13,176 bases of DNA from SAR324 cluster bacterium (lineage in GTDB: Bacteria; SAR324; JACQKK01): the NCBI GenBank assembly GCA_022572825.1, contig JACZVE010000036.1, forward strand, positions 1 to 13,176. The letters run 5' to 3'. Shown here one piece after another: positions 6,693 through 13,176 of the stretch. The translations under genes were made by a program, and so were the position numbers. How positions within the stretch are numbered: the stretch's first letter is position 1; each line of letters begins with the position of its first letter. The notes beneath the pieces were generated by a model that worked only from the letters and a program-made list of their open reading frames with translations, had not been told where the DNA came from and did not search any database.

Positions 6693-7625
6693 ATGGCGCG
6701 ATTCATCGTCAAGCGGCTGTTGTTCATGGCCGCCACCATGCTGACGGTGTCGATTCTGCTGTTCGGACTGCTGGAGATATCGCCCGGCAGCGTGGCCACC
6801 AAGGTACTGGGGCCTTACACCTCCCAGGAGCAGCGCGACTTGTGGCTGGAGGCGCACGGCTATTTCAGGCCGCTGCACGTGCGATACCTGGATTGGCTGG
6901 GCCATTTGGTGCAGGGCGAATTTGGGGAATCGATCCGTTTCAAGGTTCCCGTCGCCGAGGTGCTGTGGCCGCGGCTGAGCAACACCGCGGTGCTGGGTGG
7001 CCTGGTGCTGGTGATCATGGTGCCGTTTTCACTGGCGCTGGGCGTGCTGGCAGGCATGAAAGAAGGCTCGCCGCTGGATCGTACAATCTCGCTGTTCAGC
7101 ATCGTCACCACGTCGGTGCCGGAGTTTGCCAGCTCGGTCATCCTGGCCGCGCTGTTCGTGTTCTATCTGGGCCTGCTTCCCGGCACGAGCACGATGGCCA
7201 GCGGCTTTTCCTGGCGCGAGATGGTGCTGCCCGTGCTGGTGCTGGTGCTCTACGACTTCGGCTATGTGACCCGCATGACGCGGGCCTCGATGGTGGAGGT
7301 GATGACCCGCCCCTACATCCGCACCGCGGTGCTGAAGGGGCTGCCCCACCGGCGCGTCATCTTCCGCCACGCCCTGCGCAATGCGTTGATCGCGCCCTTC
7401 ACGGTGATCATGCTGCAGATCAACTGGCTGCTTTCCGGCGTGATCGTGGTGGAGTTCTTTTTCGCCTACAAAGGCTTCGGCAGCCTGCTGCTGGAGGCCT
7501 CGCTGAACCAGGATCTGTTCCTGATAGAGGCCTGCACGATGGTTTCCGTGCTGGTGGCGGTGGGCACACAGACCCTGGCCGACATCGGCTACGTCTATCT
7601 CAACCCTCGAATTCGCTTCAGCTAG
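6693..7625 (+). CDS. ABC transporter permease, DppB/OppB type
   Basis: A 310-residue inner-membrane permease, one half of the transmembrane channel of a peptide-type importer. A first membrane helix at about 5-28 (FIVKRLLFMAAT...) precedes a periplasmic segment containing LDWLGHLVQGEFGESI, the usual DppB feature. About five further helices follow in the BPD_transp_1 domain. The ATPase-contact (EAA-like) loop reads AVLKGLPHRRVIFRHALRNA. The start at 6693 (MARFIVKRLLF) is preceded by GAGGAA 6 nt away; an in-frame ATG at 6666 would add nine polar residues and lacks a better site. Only 12 bp separate it from the second permease, so the two are cotranscribed and probably translationally coupled. 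Confidence 0.93.
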   Translation: MARFIVKRLLFMAATMLTVSILLFGLLEISPGSVATKVLGPYTSQEQRDLWLEAHGYFRPLHVRYLDWLGHLVQGEFGESIRFKVPVAEVLWPRLSNTAVLGGLVLVIMVPFSLALGVLAGMKEGSPLDRTISLFSIVTTSVPEFASSVILAALFVFYLGLLPGTSTMASGFSWREMVLPVLVLVLYDFGYVTRMTRASMVEVMTRPYIRTAVLKGLPHRRVIFRHALRNALIAPFTVIMLQINWLLSGVIVVEFFFAYKGFGSLLLEASLNQDLFLIEACTMVSVLVAVGTQTLADIGYVYLNPRIRFS

Positions 7626-7637
7626 GAGCGGTCCGCC

Positions 7638-8522
7638 ATGACCGAAGTGATCTCCAAACCCGCCACCCGCAGGCTGCCACTGGTGGGCCTGTTGTCCCGC
7701 GTGCTGCTGCTCCGCGAAAGCTGGGTCGGCATGATCGGCGCGGCGCTGATCGTATTCTGGGTGCTGCTGGCCTTCACCGCCCCGCTGATCTCCCCTTACC
7801 ACCCCAACGCCACGCTGGTGCCCTACGCCGTGCCAGGCACGGCTGCTCCGGACGGCGGCACGTTTTGGCTGGGCACGGACCACATCGGCCGCGACATCCT
7901 CTCGCGGGTCATCTGGGGCACGCGCACGGTGCTCGTCTATGCGCCGCTGGCCACGCTGTCGGCATACGCATTGGGCATCGTGCTCGGGCTGGCGGCCGGC
8001 TATTACCGGGGCTGGATGGACGAGGTGCTCTCGCGCTTTTCCGACCTGGTGCTCTCCTTTCCCGTGCTGGTGCTCTACATCCTGATCATCGTCCGCTTCG
8101 GTTCCTCGGGGCTGAACATCATTCTGGCCGTCACGTTTGCCTCCGCCCCGGGGGTGATGCGCATCGTGCGCGGGTTGGTGCTGGACATCCGCGACCGGGA
8201 CTACATCGCTGCTGCTCAGATGCGCGGGGAGAGCCCGTGGTACATCATGTTCGTCGAAATCCTGCCCAACGTGCGGGGGCCGCTCATCGTCGACGGTTGC
8301 CTGCGGCTGGGCTACGTCACCATCACGATCGGCGTGCTGGGCTTCCTGGGGCTGGGGCTGCCCCCGCCGGACCCGGACTGGGGCGGCATGATCAACGAGA
8401 CCCGCTCCATGGCCATGGCCTTCCCGCACATGGCGCTGTTTCCCTGCCTGGCCATCAGCTCACTGGTGCTGGGCCTGAACCTGCTGGCCGACGGCCTCCG
8501 GGAAGTCCTGCTCGATGCATGA
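7638..8522 (+). CDS. ABC transporter permease, DppC/OppC type
   Basis: A 294-residue inner-membrane permease, partner of the DppB-type protein. It shows the DppC layout: a short cytoplasmic N-terminus, a first helix (about 33-53, GMIGAALIVFWVLLAFTAPL), the periplasmic segment ending in FWLGTDHIGRDILSRVIWGTR, then a BPD_transp_1 domain. The EAA-like loop is YIAAAQMRGESPWYIMFVEILPN, and the C-terminal LGFLGLGLPPPDPDWGGMI is characteristic. The ribosome site AGGAG overlaps the stop of the preceding gene (7624-7628), 9 nt before the ATG. Its stop overlaps a possible ATG (8515) of the ATPase gene. It is intact and typical in length. Confidence 0.93.
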   Translation: MTEVISKPATRRLPLVGLLSRVLLLRESWVGMIGAALIVFWVLLAFTAPLISPYHPNATLVPYAVPGTAAPDGGTFWLGTDHIGRDILSRVIWGTRTVLVYAPLATLSAYALGIVLGLAAGYYRGWMDEVLSRFSDLVLSFPVLVLYILIIVRFGSSGLNIILAVTFASAPGVMRIVRGLVLDIRDRDYIAAAQMRGESPWYIMFVEILPNVRGPLIVDGCLRLGYVTITIGVLGFLGLGLPPPDPDWGGMINETRSMAMAFPHMALFPCLAISSLVLGLNLLADGLREVLLDA

Positions 8523-8547
8523 CGGGCGCGCCACGCGAGAGACGTCT

Positions 8548-10644
8548 ATGAGTGAACGGCGAGCAACCACTGCAAATCCGCTGCTGCAGTTGGACGATCT
8601 GTCGATCGGCTATCGCATCCGCGGCGGCATCGTACCCGCGGTACGCAGGGTCAGCTTCACCCTGGAGGAAGGCGACAGTCTGGGGCTGGTCGGTGAATCC
8701 GGCTGCGGCAAGTCCACCCTGGCCTACGCGGTGGTCAACTATTTGGGGCGGGCCGGCGTTCGCCTGCGCGGCCGCGTGCTCTATGAAGGGCAAGACCTGG
8801 CCGCACTGTCCGGCGAGGCTCTGCGTTCCCTGCGCGGCCGGGAAATCGCCATGGTCGATCAGGACCCCGTGAGCTGCCTCAATCCGGTGCTGCCCATCGG
8901 CGAGCAACTGATGGAGGTGCCCATGATCCACGAGCACGCCACGGTGGAGCAAGCCCGCGAACGGGCAGTCGCTATGCTGGGCGAGGTCAAGCTGCCCAAT
9001 GCGGAATCGGTGATGGCGCGGTACCCGCACCAGCTTTCCGGCGGGCAGCAGCAACGGGTGGTGATCGCCATGGCGCTGATGGGCAATCCCAGGCTGCTGG
9101 TGATGGACGAGCCCACCACCGGCCTGGATGTGACCATCGAAGCCGCCATCCTGGAGCTGATCGCCGAGCTGCGGGAACGGCATCGCATGGCCCTGCTCTT
9201 CATCAGCCACAACCTGGGCACGGTTATGCGTGTCTGCAATCGCCTGGGAGTGATGTACTGCGGGGAGCTGGTGGAGGAAGGGGAGGTGCGCGAGGTGTTC
9301 CGCAACCCCCGCCATCCCTACACGCGCGGGCTGTTGGATTGCCTGCCCACCTTCGACACGGACAAAAACACCGTCACCCTCAAACCCATACCAGGGCAGG
9401 TGCCCGCCGTGCCCAGCGAGGCTCCGGGCTGCGTGTTCGCCCCGCGCTGCCAGTTTGTGGAGGAGCCGCGCTGCACCCGCGGTGAAATCGCGGCAGAGAG
9501 GGTCGCGGCTGCTGCTCATCACCGGGCGCGCTGTGTGCGGCAGGCCGAGCTGCCCCATTGGGAGCCGGCCCAGTCCATCCGTGAAGCCCCGGTGACGCCC
9601 GCGCTCTCGCCGGAACCGCTGCTGCGCATCGATGGCCTCGACAAATCCTACGAGGCAGCCGGGGTGCACTGGTTCCGCAAGGGCAAGGATGGTGGCGTGC
9701 ACGCGCTCAACGGCATCACCGTGAGCGCAGCCAAAGGCCGCACGCTGGCCATCGTGGGGGAGTCCGGCTGCGGAAAAACCACCCTGGCCAGGGTGCTCAC
9801 CGGGCTTGAGGAGGCCAGCGGCGGCACGATCCGGTTTGGGGACTCGGATCTGGCCCGCACCGGGGTCAATCGTCGCACGAAGGCGTTGAAACGGGCGATA
9901 CAGATGGTGTTCCAGCATCCGGACGGCACGCTCAACCCCAGCCATACGATCGGGTTCACCATCGCCCGCACCTTGCGGCGTCTGGCATCCATTCCCGCCG
10001 GGGAGATGAAGCGCGCGGTGGAAAACCTGCTGCAGAAGGTCAATCTGCCGGCCGAGTTCTCGCGCCGGCTGCCGCGCCAGCTTTCCGGGGGGCAGAAGCA
10101 GCGCGTGGCGATCGCGCGGGCACTGGCGGGCAATCCGGAGCTGGTGGTGGCCGACGAGCCGGTCTCCTCGCTGGACGTTTCCGTCCAGGCGGCCATCTTG
10201 AACCTGTTGCTGGAGATTCAGACCGCAAGCGAAACCACCATGCTGTTCATCTCGCATGACCTGGCGGTGGTGCGCTTTCTGGCGGACCACATCTGCGTGA
10301 TGTACCTGGGGCGTGTCATGGAGTACGGCACCGTGGAGGAGGTGTTCGACCCGCCCTATCACCCCTACACCGAAGCCCTGCTCTCCGCCGCGCCCGTGAC
10401 CGATCCCGACGCCAAGCGGCGCCGCATCGTGCTGGAGGGCAGCCTGCCCGATCCCTCCGAGCCGCCCAGGGGCTGTCCCTTCCACACGCGCTGCCCCCGC
10501 AAGATCGGTCCCCTCTGCGAGGATACGCTGCCGCCCGAGCACCGCCTGCCCGGCGGTCACCGCATCGCCTGCCACATCCCGTTGCCTGAGCTGCAGGCGA
10601 TGGAGCCGGTGCTGACGCGGAGCAGGGCCGAGGCCGGCGATTGA
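8548..10644 (+). CDS. fused double ATP-binding protein of a peptide-type ABC importer (DppD-DppF)
   Basis: A 698-residue cytoplasmic protein carrying both ATPases that power the importer. Domain 1: Walker A GESGCGKST (49-57), signature LSGGQQQR (163-170), Walker B LLVMDEPTTGLD (183-194), followed by the oligopeptide-specific C-terminal motif HPYTRGLL and a Cys set at 295, 301, 309 and 329. Domain 2: GESGCGKTT (404-412), LSGGQKQR (512-519), LVVADEPVSSLD (532-543), HPYTEALL and Cys 643, 649, 657 and 675. These Cys-x5-Cys...Cys...Cys tails recur in OppD/DppF proteins; metal or Fe-S binding is possible but not shown here. Both sites look catalytically complete. I chose the ATG at 8548 (MSERRATT); the ATG at 8515 overlaps the permease stop by 8 bp and would add 11 residues, so coupling from there is possible. 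Confidence 0.92.
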   Translation: MSERRATTANPLLQLDDLSIGYRIRGGIVPAVRRVSFTLEEGDSLGLVGESGCGKSTLAYAVVNYLGRAGVRLRGRVLYEGQDLAALSGEALRSLRGREIAMVDQDPVSCLNPVLPIGEQLMEVPMIHEHATVEQARERAVAMLGEVKLPNAESVMARYPHQLSGGQQQRVVIAMALMGNPRLLVMDEPTTGLDVTIEAAILELIAELRERHRMALLFISHNLGTVMRVCNRLGVMYCGELVEEGEVREVFRNPRHPYTRGLLDCLPTFDTDKNTVTLKPIPGQVPAVPSEAPGCVFAPRCQFVEEPRCTRGEIAAERVAAAAHHRARCVRQAELPHWEPAQSIREAPVTPALSPEPLLRIDGLDKSYEAAGVHWFRKGKDGGVHALNGITVSAAKGRTLAIVGESGCGKTTLARVLTGLEEASGGTIRFGDSDLARTGVNRRTKALKRAIQMVFQHPDGTLNPSHTIGFTIARTLRRLASIPAGEMKRAVENLLQKVNLPAEFSRRLPRQLSGGQKQRVAIARALAGNPELVVADEPVSSLDVSVQAAILNLLLEIQTASETTMLFISHDLAVVRFLADHICVMYLGRVMEYGTVEEVFDPPYHPYTEALLSAAPVTDPDAKRRRIVLEGSLPDPSEPPRGCPFHTRCPRKIGPLCEDTLPPEHRLPGGHRIACHIPLPELQAMEPVLTRSRAEAGD

Positions 10645-10769
10645 GCCGCATCCGCCCGCGCCCGAGGCAGTGCCGTCGCCCGCTGCCGCTGCCTTGACAA
10701 GCCGGGCCGATGCGGCACATGGATAGACTTAATCCTCCACAAGACCTGTGCAACGATACGGGAGGCGCG

Positions 10770-11636
10770 ATGATCCCCTGTCCTCCGCCGGACTTCAACC
10801 CGCGCAGACCCAAGCTGGCGTTTCCGCCCGGCGCCACGGATTGTCACGCACACGTGTTCGGCCCGGCCGACCGGTATGATTACGCGCCGAACCGCGGCTA
10901 CACGCCCCCGGACGTGCTGCTGGAGCACTACCAGCACATGCTGGCCACGCTGGGGGTGGAGCGGGCCGTGCTGGTGCAACCCTCCGTGTACGGCACGGAC
11001 AACCGCGCCCATCTGGACGCGCTGGCCTCGGCCGGGCCGAGCTTCCGCATGGTGGCGGTGGTGGACGACGATGTGGCCGATGGGGAGCTGGAGCGCATGG
11101 CCGCCGCGGGCGTGCGCGGCGTGCGCATCAACGCGGTCAACCAGGGCGGGCTTTCCCTGGACATTCTCGAGCGCATGGCCGCGCGGCTGAACCCGCTGGC
11201 CTGGCACATTCAGCTATTCGTGGAGGTGGCCAAAATCGCGGAGTTGGAGCAGCGGCTGGCGGCGCTGCCGGTGCCTGTCGTGATCGACCACATGGGCCAT
11301 ACGACCGCGGACAAGGGGCTGGATCATCCCGGCTTTCAGGCACTGCTGCGCCTGCTGCGCGGCGGCAACACCTGGGTCAAGCTCTCCGGCGCGTACCGCC
11401 TCTCCCGGGAGCCGCGGCCGCCTTTCAGCGACATCGTACCCTACGCCCGCGCGTTGATTGCGGCGGCGCCGGAGCGATGCGTGTGGGGTACCGACTGGCC
11501 GCACCCCATGGTCAATGACCGTCCCATGCCCAATGACGGCGACCTGGCCGATCTGCTGGCCGACTGGGCACCGGCCGATGCGCAGCGACGCGCGATCCTC
11601 GTGGACAATCCGGCGCGCCTCTACGGGTTCAATTGA
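10770..11636 (+). CDS. amidohydrolase family protein (2-pyrone-4,6-dicarboxylate hydrolase-like)
   Basis: A 288-residue TIM-barrel hydrolase of the amidohydrolase_2 group, members of which hydrolyse lactones or decarboxylate carboxylic acids in aromatic or sugar-acid breakdown. The metal-site motif D24-C-H26-A-H28-VFGPADRY, a barrel His in VVIDHMGHT and the terminal GTDWPHP are all present. This combination resembles LigI-type PDC hydrolase and related sugar lactonases. No export signal is seen. The start at 10770 (MIPCPPPDF) has GGAGG close upstream (4 nt spacing); the open frame from 10710 adds 20 residues without family similarity. It follows the ATPase gene by 125 bp, either at the operon end or from its own promoter. 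With the alpha/beta hydrolase and the enolase-superfamily enzyme it hints at lactone or dicarboxylate metabolism, which is inference. Confidence 0.85.
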   Translation: MIPCPPPDFNPRRPKLAFPPGATDCHAHVFGPADRYDYAPNRGYTPPDVLLEHYQHMLATLGVERAVLVQPSVYGTDNRAHLDALASAGPSFRMVAVVDDDVADGELERMAAAGVRGVRINAVNQGGLSLDILERMAARLNPLAWHIQLFVEVAKIAELEQRLAALPVPVVIDHMGHTTADKGLDHPGFQALLRLLRGGNTWVKLSGAYRLSREPRPPFSDIVPYARALIAAAPERCVWGTDWPHPMVNDRPMPNDGDLADLLADWAPADAQRRAILVDNPARLYGFN

Positions 11637-11755
11637 GCGAGGGATGAGACTTCGGATTATTCTCCTTCCGGGATCAATGGCATGGGGCTCGGGGCGCTCG
11701 ATCGCCTTGCGAGCCCGCAGTTTGCTGGCGGCCGGCGGCACCGGCGCTGCCGTTG

Positions 11756-11775
11756 TCGCCATGCCAATGTGGCGA
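11756..11775. repeat. small inverted repeat upstream of the rhodanese gene
   Basis: TCGCCA (11756-11761) and TGGCGA (11770-11775) form a 6-bp dyad around an 8-nt centre, 62 bp before the rhodanese start. It could be an operator half-site pair or chance. The rest of the 201-bp gap from 11637 shows no convincing gene and no strong promoter. Confidence 0.25.
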
Positions 11776-11837
11776 TGTACCATAGCATCGTCATCTTACA
11801 ACCTCGTATTTCACCATCACGAAGGAGGCCCAGGAAC

Positions 11838-12236
11838 ATGCTCAAAATAGGCGTCAAGCAGTTGTTGGAAGCGGCAAACGCGGAAATCGTCACCCGCTCC
11901 GTCGAAGAGGTCATGAAGCTGTACGACGACGACAATGTGGTGCTGGTCGACATCCGGGATGCCATGGAGCTTCAGCGGGATGGCTGCATCCCCGGCGCCG
12001 TTCATGCATCGCGCGGGATGCTGGAGTTCTACGTCGATCCCGACACCCCCCGCCACAAGCCGGTGTTCGGCGAGGACAAGGAGTTCGTCTTCTACTGAGC
12101 CGCCGGCGGCCGATCTGCGCTGGCAGCGCAGACAATGCAGCGCATGGGACTGCAGAAGGTCTCCCACATGGCCGGCGGCTTCAGGGCGTGGAAGGAAGCG
12201 GGCGCTCCCGTCGCGCCCAATCCGGCATCGGAGTAA
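11838..12236 (+). CDS. single-domain rhodanese, probable selenoprotein (in-frame TGA at the catalytic position)
   Basis: A 132-codon rhodanese domain, a sulfur- (or selenium-) transferring protein. The frame starts at ATG 11838 with AAGGAGG 9 nt upstream. It contains VVLVDIRDAMELQRDGCIPGA (35-55) and VHASRGMLEFYVDP, leads through KPVFGEDKEFVFY into a TGA at codon 87 (12096-12098), then A-A-G-G-R-S-A-L-A-A. It continues through MGLQKVSHMAGGFRAWKEAG to TAA at 12234-12236. In rhodaneses the residue after FVFY is the catalytic Cys of C-x-x-G-x-R, so the TGA replaces exactly that codon. The 45 codons after it stay in frame and conserved. A SECIS-like hairpin follows (12114-12132). Stopping at 12098 would leave 86 residues without an active site. 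Alternatives are a nonsense mutation (TGC/TGT to TGA) or a read error. Cys50 is the only encoded cysteine. Known: bacterial Sec typically replaces a redox-active Cys. Confidence 0.75.
12114..12132 (+). promoter_or_regulatory. candidate bacterial SECIS element
   Basis: TCTGCGCT (12114-12121), loop GGC (12122-12124) and AGCGCAGA (12125-12132) form a perfect 8-bp stem inside the reading frame. The apical loop starts 23 nt after the TGA and begins with GG. From what I know of bacterial SECIS models, a G within the first two loop positions and a spacing of roughly 16-37 nt are expected. The bulged U seen in E. coli fdhF is not obvious here. A 12-bp palindrome, GCCGCCGGCGGC, lies between the TGA and the stem (12099-12110) and could compete in folding. 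Confidence 0.55.
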
Positions 12237-12262
12237 GGAGCGGTTATCCTCCGGCCGGCTGC

Positions 12263-12297
12263 GCGGGCGTCTCCCAAAAGCAGGGTCACACGCCCGC
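12263..12297 (+). terminator. possible terminator after the rhodanese gene
   Basis: GCGGGCGT (12263-12270) pairs perfectly with ACGCCCGC (12290-12297), with an inner CCC/GGG stem around AAAAGCA. It is followed by TTGCGTT, a poor T-tract. It lies 26 bp past the TAA at 12236, which supports 12236 rather than 12098 as the true gene end. Confidence 0.35.
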
Positions 12298-12367
12298 TTG
12301 CGTTCAGCATTTATGTGTGACACACTTGTTCACCTAAATGTCGGCACTTCACGCCCGAATCTGAACA

Positions 12368-13176
12368 ATGGCCGGCCCGATGCCCCATCCGAAAGCACCC
12401 TTGCCCCCGACGAAGGGCCGCGGCACCGCGCAAAATCCGCCCAACCGCTTCGAGCCCCTGGCCATGCCCTGGGACGCGGATTGGCTGGAATCGCAGCGGC
12501 TGGCCGGCGAGCAGGGCTGGAACGCGCGCACGGAGTACTTCAGCGACCACTCCAAGGGCGTGCTGTCGCGCAACGACAGTCCGGACCTGGCCTTCGACTG
12601 GAGCCTCAACCCCTACCGGGGCTGCGAGCACGGCTGCATCTACTGCTATGCGCGGCCCACACACGAGTATTTGGGCTTTTCCGCCGGTCTGGACTTCGAG
12701 TCACGCATCATGGTCAAGCGGGACGCAGCGGCCCTGCTGGAGCGCGAGCTGCGCTCGCGGCGCTGGACACCGCAGCCCGTGCTGATTTCCGGGGTGACGG
12801 ACTGCTATCAGCCCGTGGAGAAGCAGCTTGGCATCACTCGAGCCTGCCTGGAGGTATTCCTTCATTACAGGCACCCGGTGGAGCTGATCACCAAAAACGC
12901 CCTGGTACTGCGCGACCTGGACCTGCTCCAGCGGCTGGCGGAACTCAACCTGGTGCGCGTCACGCTATCCGTCACGACGCTGGATGCCCGCCTGGCCACT
13001 CTCATGGAACCCCGCGCTTCGGCGCCGCGCAAGCGACTCGAGGCCGTCGCGGCCATCGCGGCGGCGGGCGTGCCGGTGGGGGTGAATCTGGCGCCGGTTA
13101 TCCCCGGCCTGAACGACCACGAGAGACCGCCCATCCTGGCAGCAGCGGCGGAAAGCGGCGCGTCGGGGGCCATGTA
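12368..13176 (+). CDS. radical SAM protein, PA0069/SplB-like (partial, runs off the window)
   Basis: The first 269 codons of a radical SAM enzyme; the 3' end lies beyond the window. The iron-sulfur motif C-x3-C-x2-C is seen as YRGCEHGCIYCYARP at about residues 83-97. It is followed by typical barrel elements: VLISGVTDCYQP, VELITKNALVLRDLDLL, VRVTLSVTTLD, and GVPVGVNLAPVIPGLND near the cut end. The N-terminal block GRGTAQNPPNRFEP (18-31) and FDWSLNPYRGCEHGC identify the PA0069 family, related to spore photoproduct lyase-like proteins (COG1533). Its physiological role is not established as far as I know. An in-frame TGA at 12362-12364 sits just before the ATG at 12368, so the start is here or at the ATG at 12380. 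No good ribosome site is seen for either. Confidence 0.88.
   Translation, partial: MAGPMPHPKAPLPPTKGRGTAQNPPNRFEPLAMPWDADWLESQRLAGEQGWNARTEYFSDHSKGVLSRNDSPDLAFDWSLNPYRGCEHGCIYCYARPTHEYLGFSAGLDFESRIMVKRDAAALLERELRSRRWTPQPVLISGVTDCYQPVEKQLGITRACLEVFLHYRHPVELITKNALVLRDLDLLQRLAELNLVRVTLSVTTLDARLATLMEPRASAPRKRLEAVAAIAAAGVPVGVNLAPVIPGLNDHERPPILAAAAESGASGAM

Noticed and set aside
7029..8429. A long minus-strand frame opposite the two permeases
   Set aside because: Low-complexity His/Gln/Asp-rich translation typical of the reverse strand of membrane-protein genes in GC-rich DNA.
8455..10575. A 706-codon open frame on the minus strand opposite the ATPase gene
   Set aside because: It is a codon-bias shadow: the plus strand has complete ABC ATPase motifs, and the antisense translation is Gly/His/Gln-rich with no recognisable domain.
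10694..10729. TTGACA followed by TAGACT upstream of the amidohydrolase gene
   Set aside because: The spacing is 24 bp, too long for sigma70, and hexamers at 16-18 bp spacing are poor matches, so I do not call a promoter.
11644..11850. A short plus-strand frame (MRLRIILLPGSM...) between the amidohydrolase and rhodanese genes
   Set aside because: No good ribosome site, no recognisable motif, and it overlaps the rhodanese start; chance openness is the simpler explanation.
11838..12098. Rhodanese as a plain 86-residue protein ending at the TGA
   Set aside because: It would lack the active-site loop, and conserved domain sequence continues in the same frame to 12236.

Overview
This is a GC-rich proteobacterial window (probably Beta- or Gammaproteobacteria, judged from gene content and codon use; no rRNA or marker gene fixes the taxon). 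It holds an accessory metabolic region followed by two more conserved housekeeping-type genes.

Layout. An alpha/beta hydrolase (101-907, +) converges on a minus-strand group read leuB (3959-2886), then a broken UxaA-type dehydratase (2640-2123), then an enolase-superfamily mandelate racemase/muconate lactonizing enzyme (2079-985). A 168-bp non-autonomous inverted-repeat element with TA ends (2640-2807) lies between leuB and the dehydratase remnant and abuts its cut 5' end. A 477-bp divergent intergenic region (3960-4436) carries a sigma70-like promoter and a leader hairpin. It leads into a plus-strand peptide/opine-type ABC importer: a Tat-type lipoprotein binding protein (4437-6101), two permeases (6693-7625 and 7638-8522) and a fused double ATPase (8548-10644). 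A gap of about 590 bp inside this operon holds the C-terminal scrap of an enoyl-CoA hydratase (6389-6580). A PDC-hydrolase-like amidohydrolase (10770-11636) follows. The importer, lactonase/amidohydrolase-type hydrolases, enolase-superfamily enzyme and dehydratase remnant fit uptake and breakdown of a small carboxylated compound. The substrate cannot be read from sequence, and the loss of the dehydratase suggests the pathway is decaying or rearranged.

The most striking object is the single-domain rhodanese at 11838-12236. Its reading frame is interrupted by one TGA, exactly where the catalytic cysteine of the C-x-x-G-x-R active-site loop belongs. The frame continues for 45 well-conserved codons to a TAA. 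An 8-bp perfect stem with a GGC apical loop lies 23 nt past the TGA, matching the general geometry of a bacterial SECIS element. The simplest reading is a selenocysteine-containing rhodanese; the alternative is a recent TGC/TGT-to-TGA nonsense mutation or a sequencing error. The window ends inside a PA0069/SplB-like radical SAM gene (12368 to the edge).
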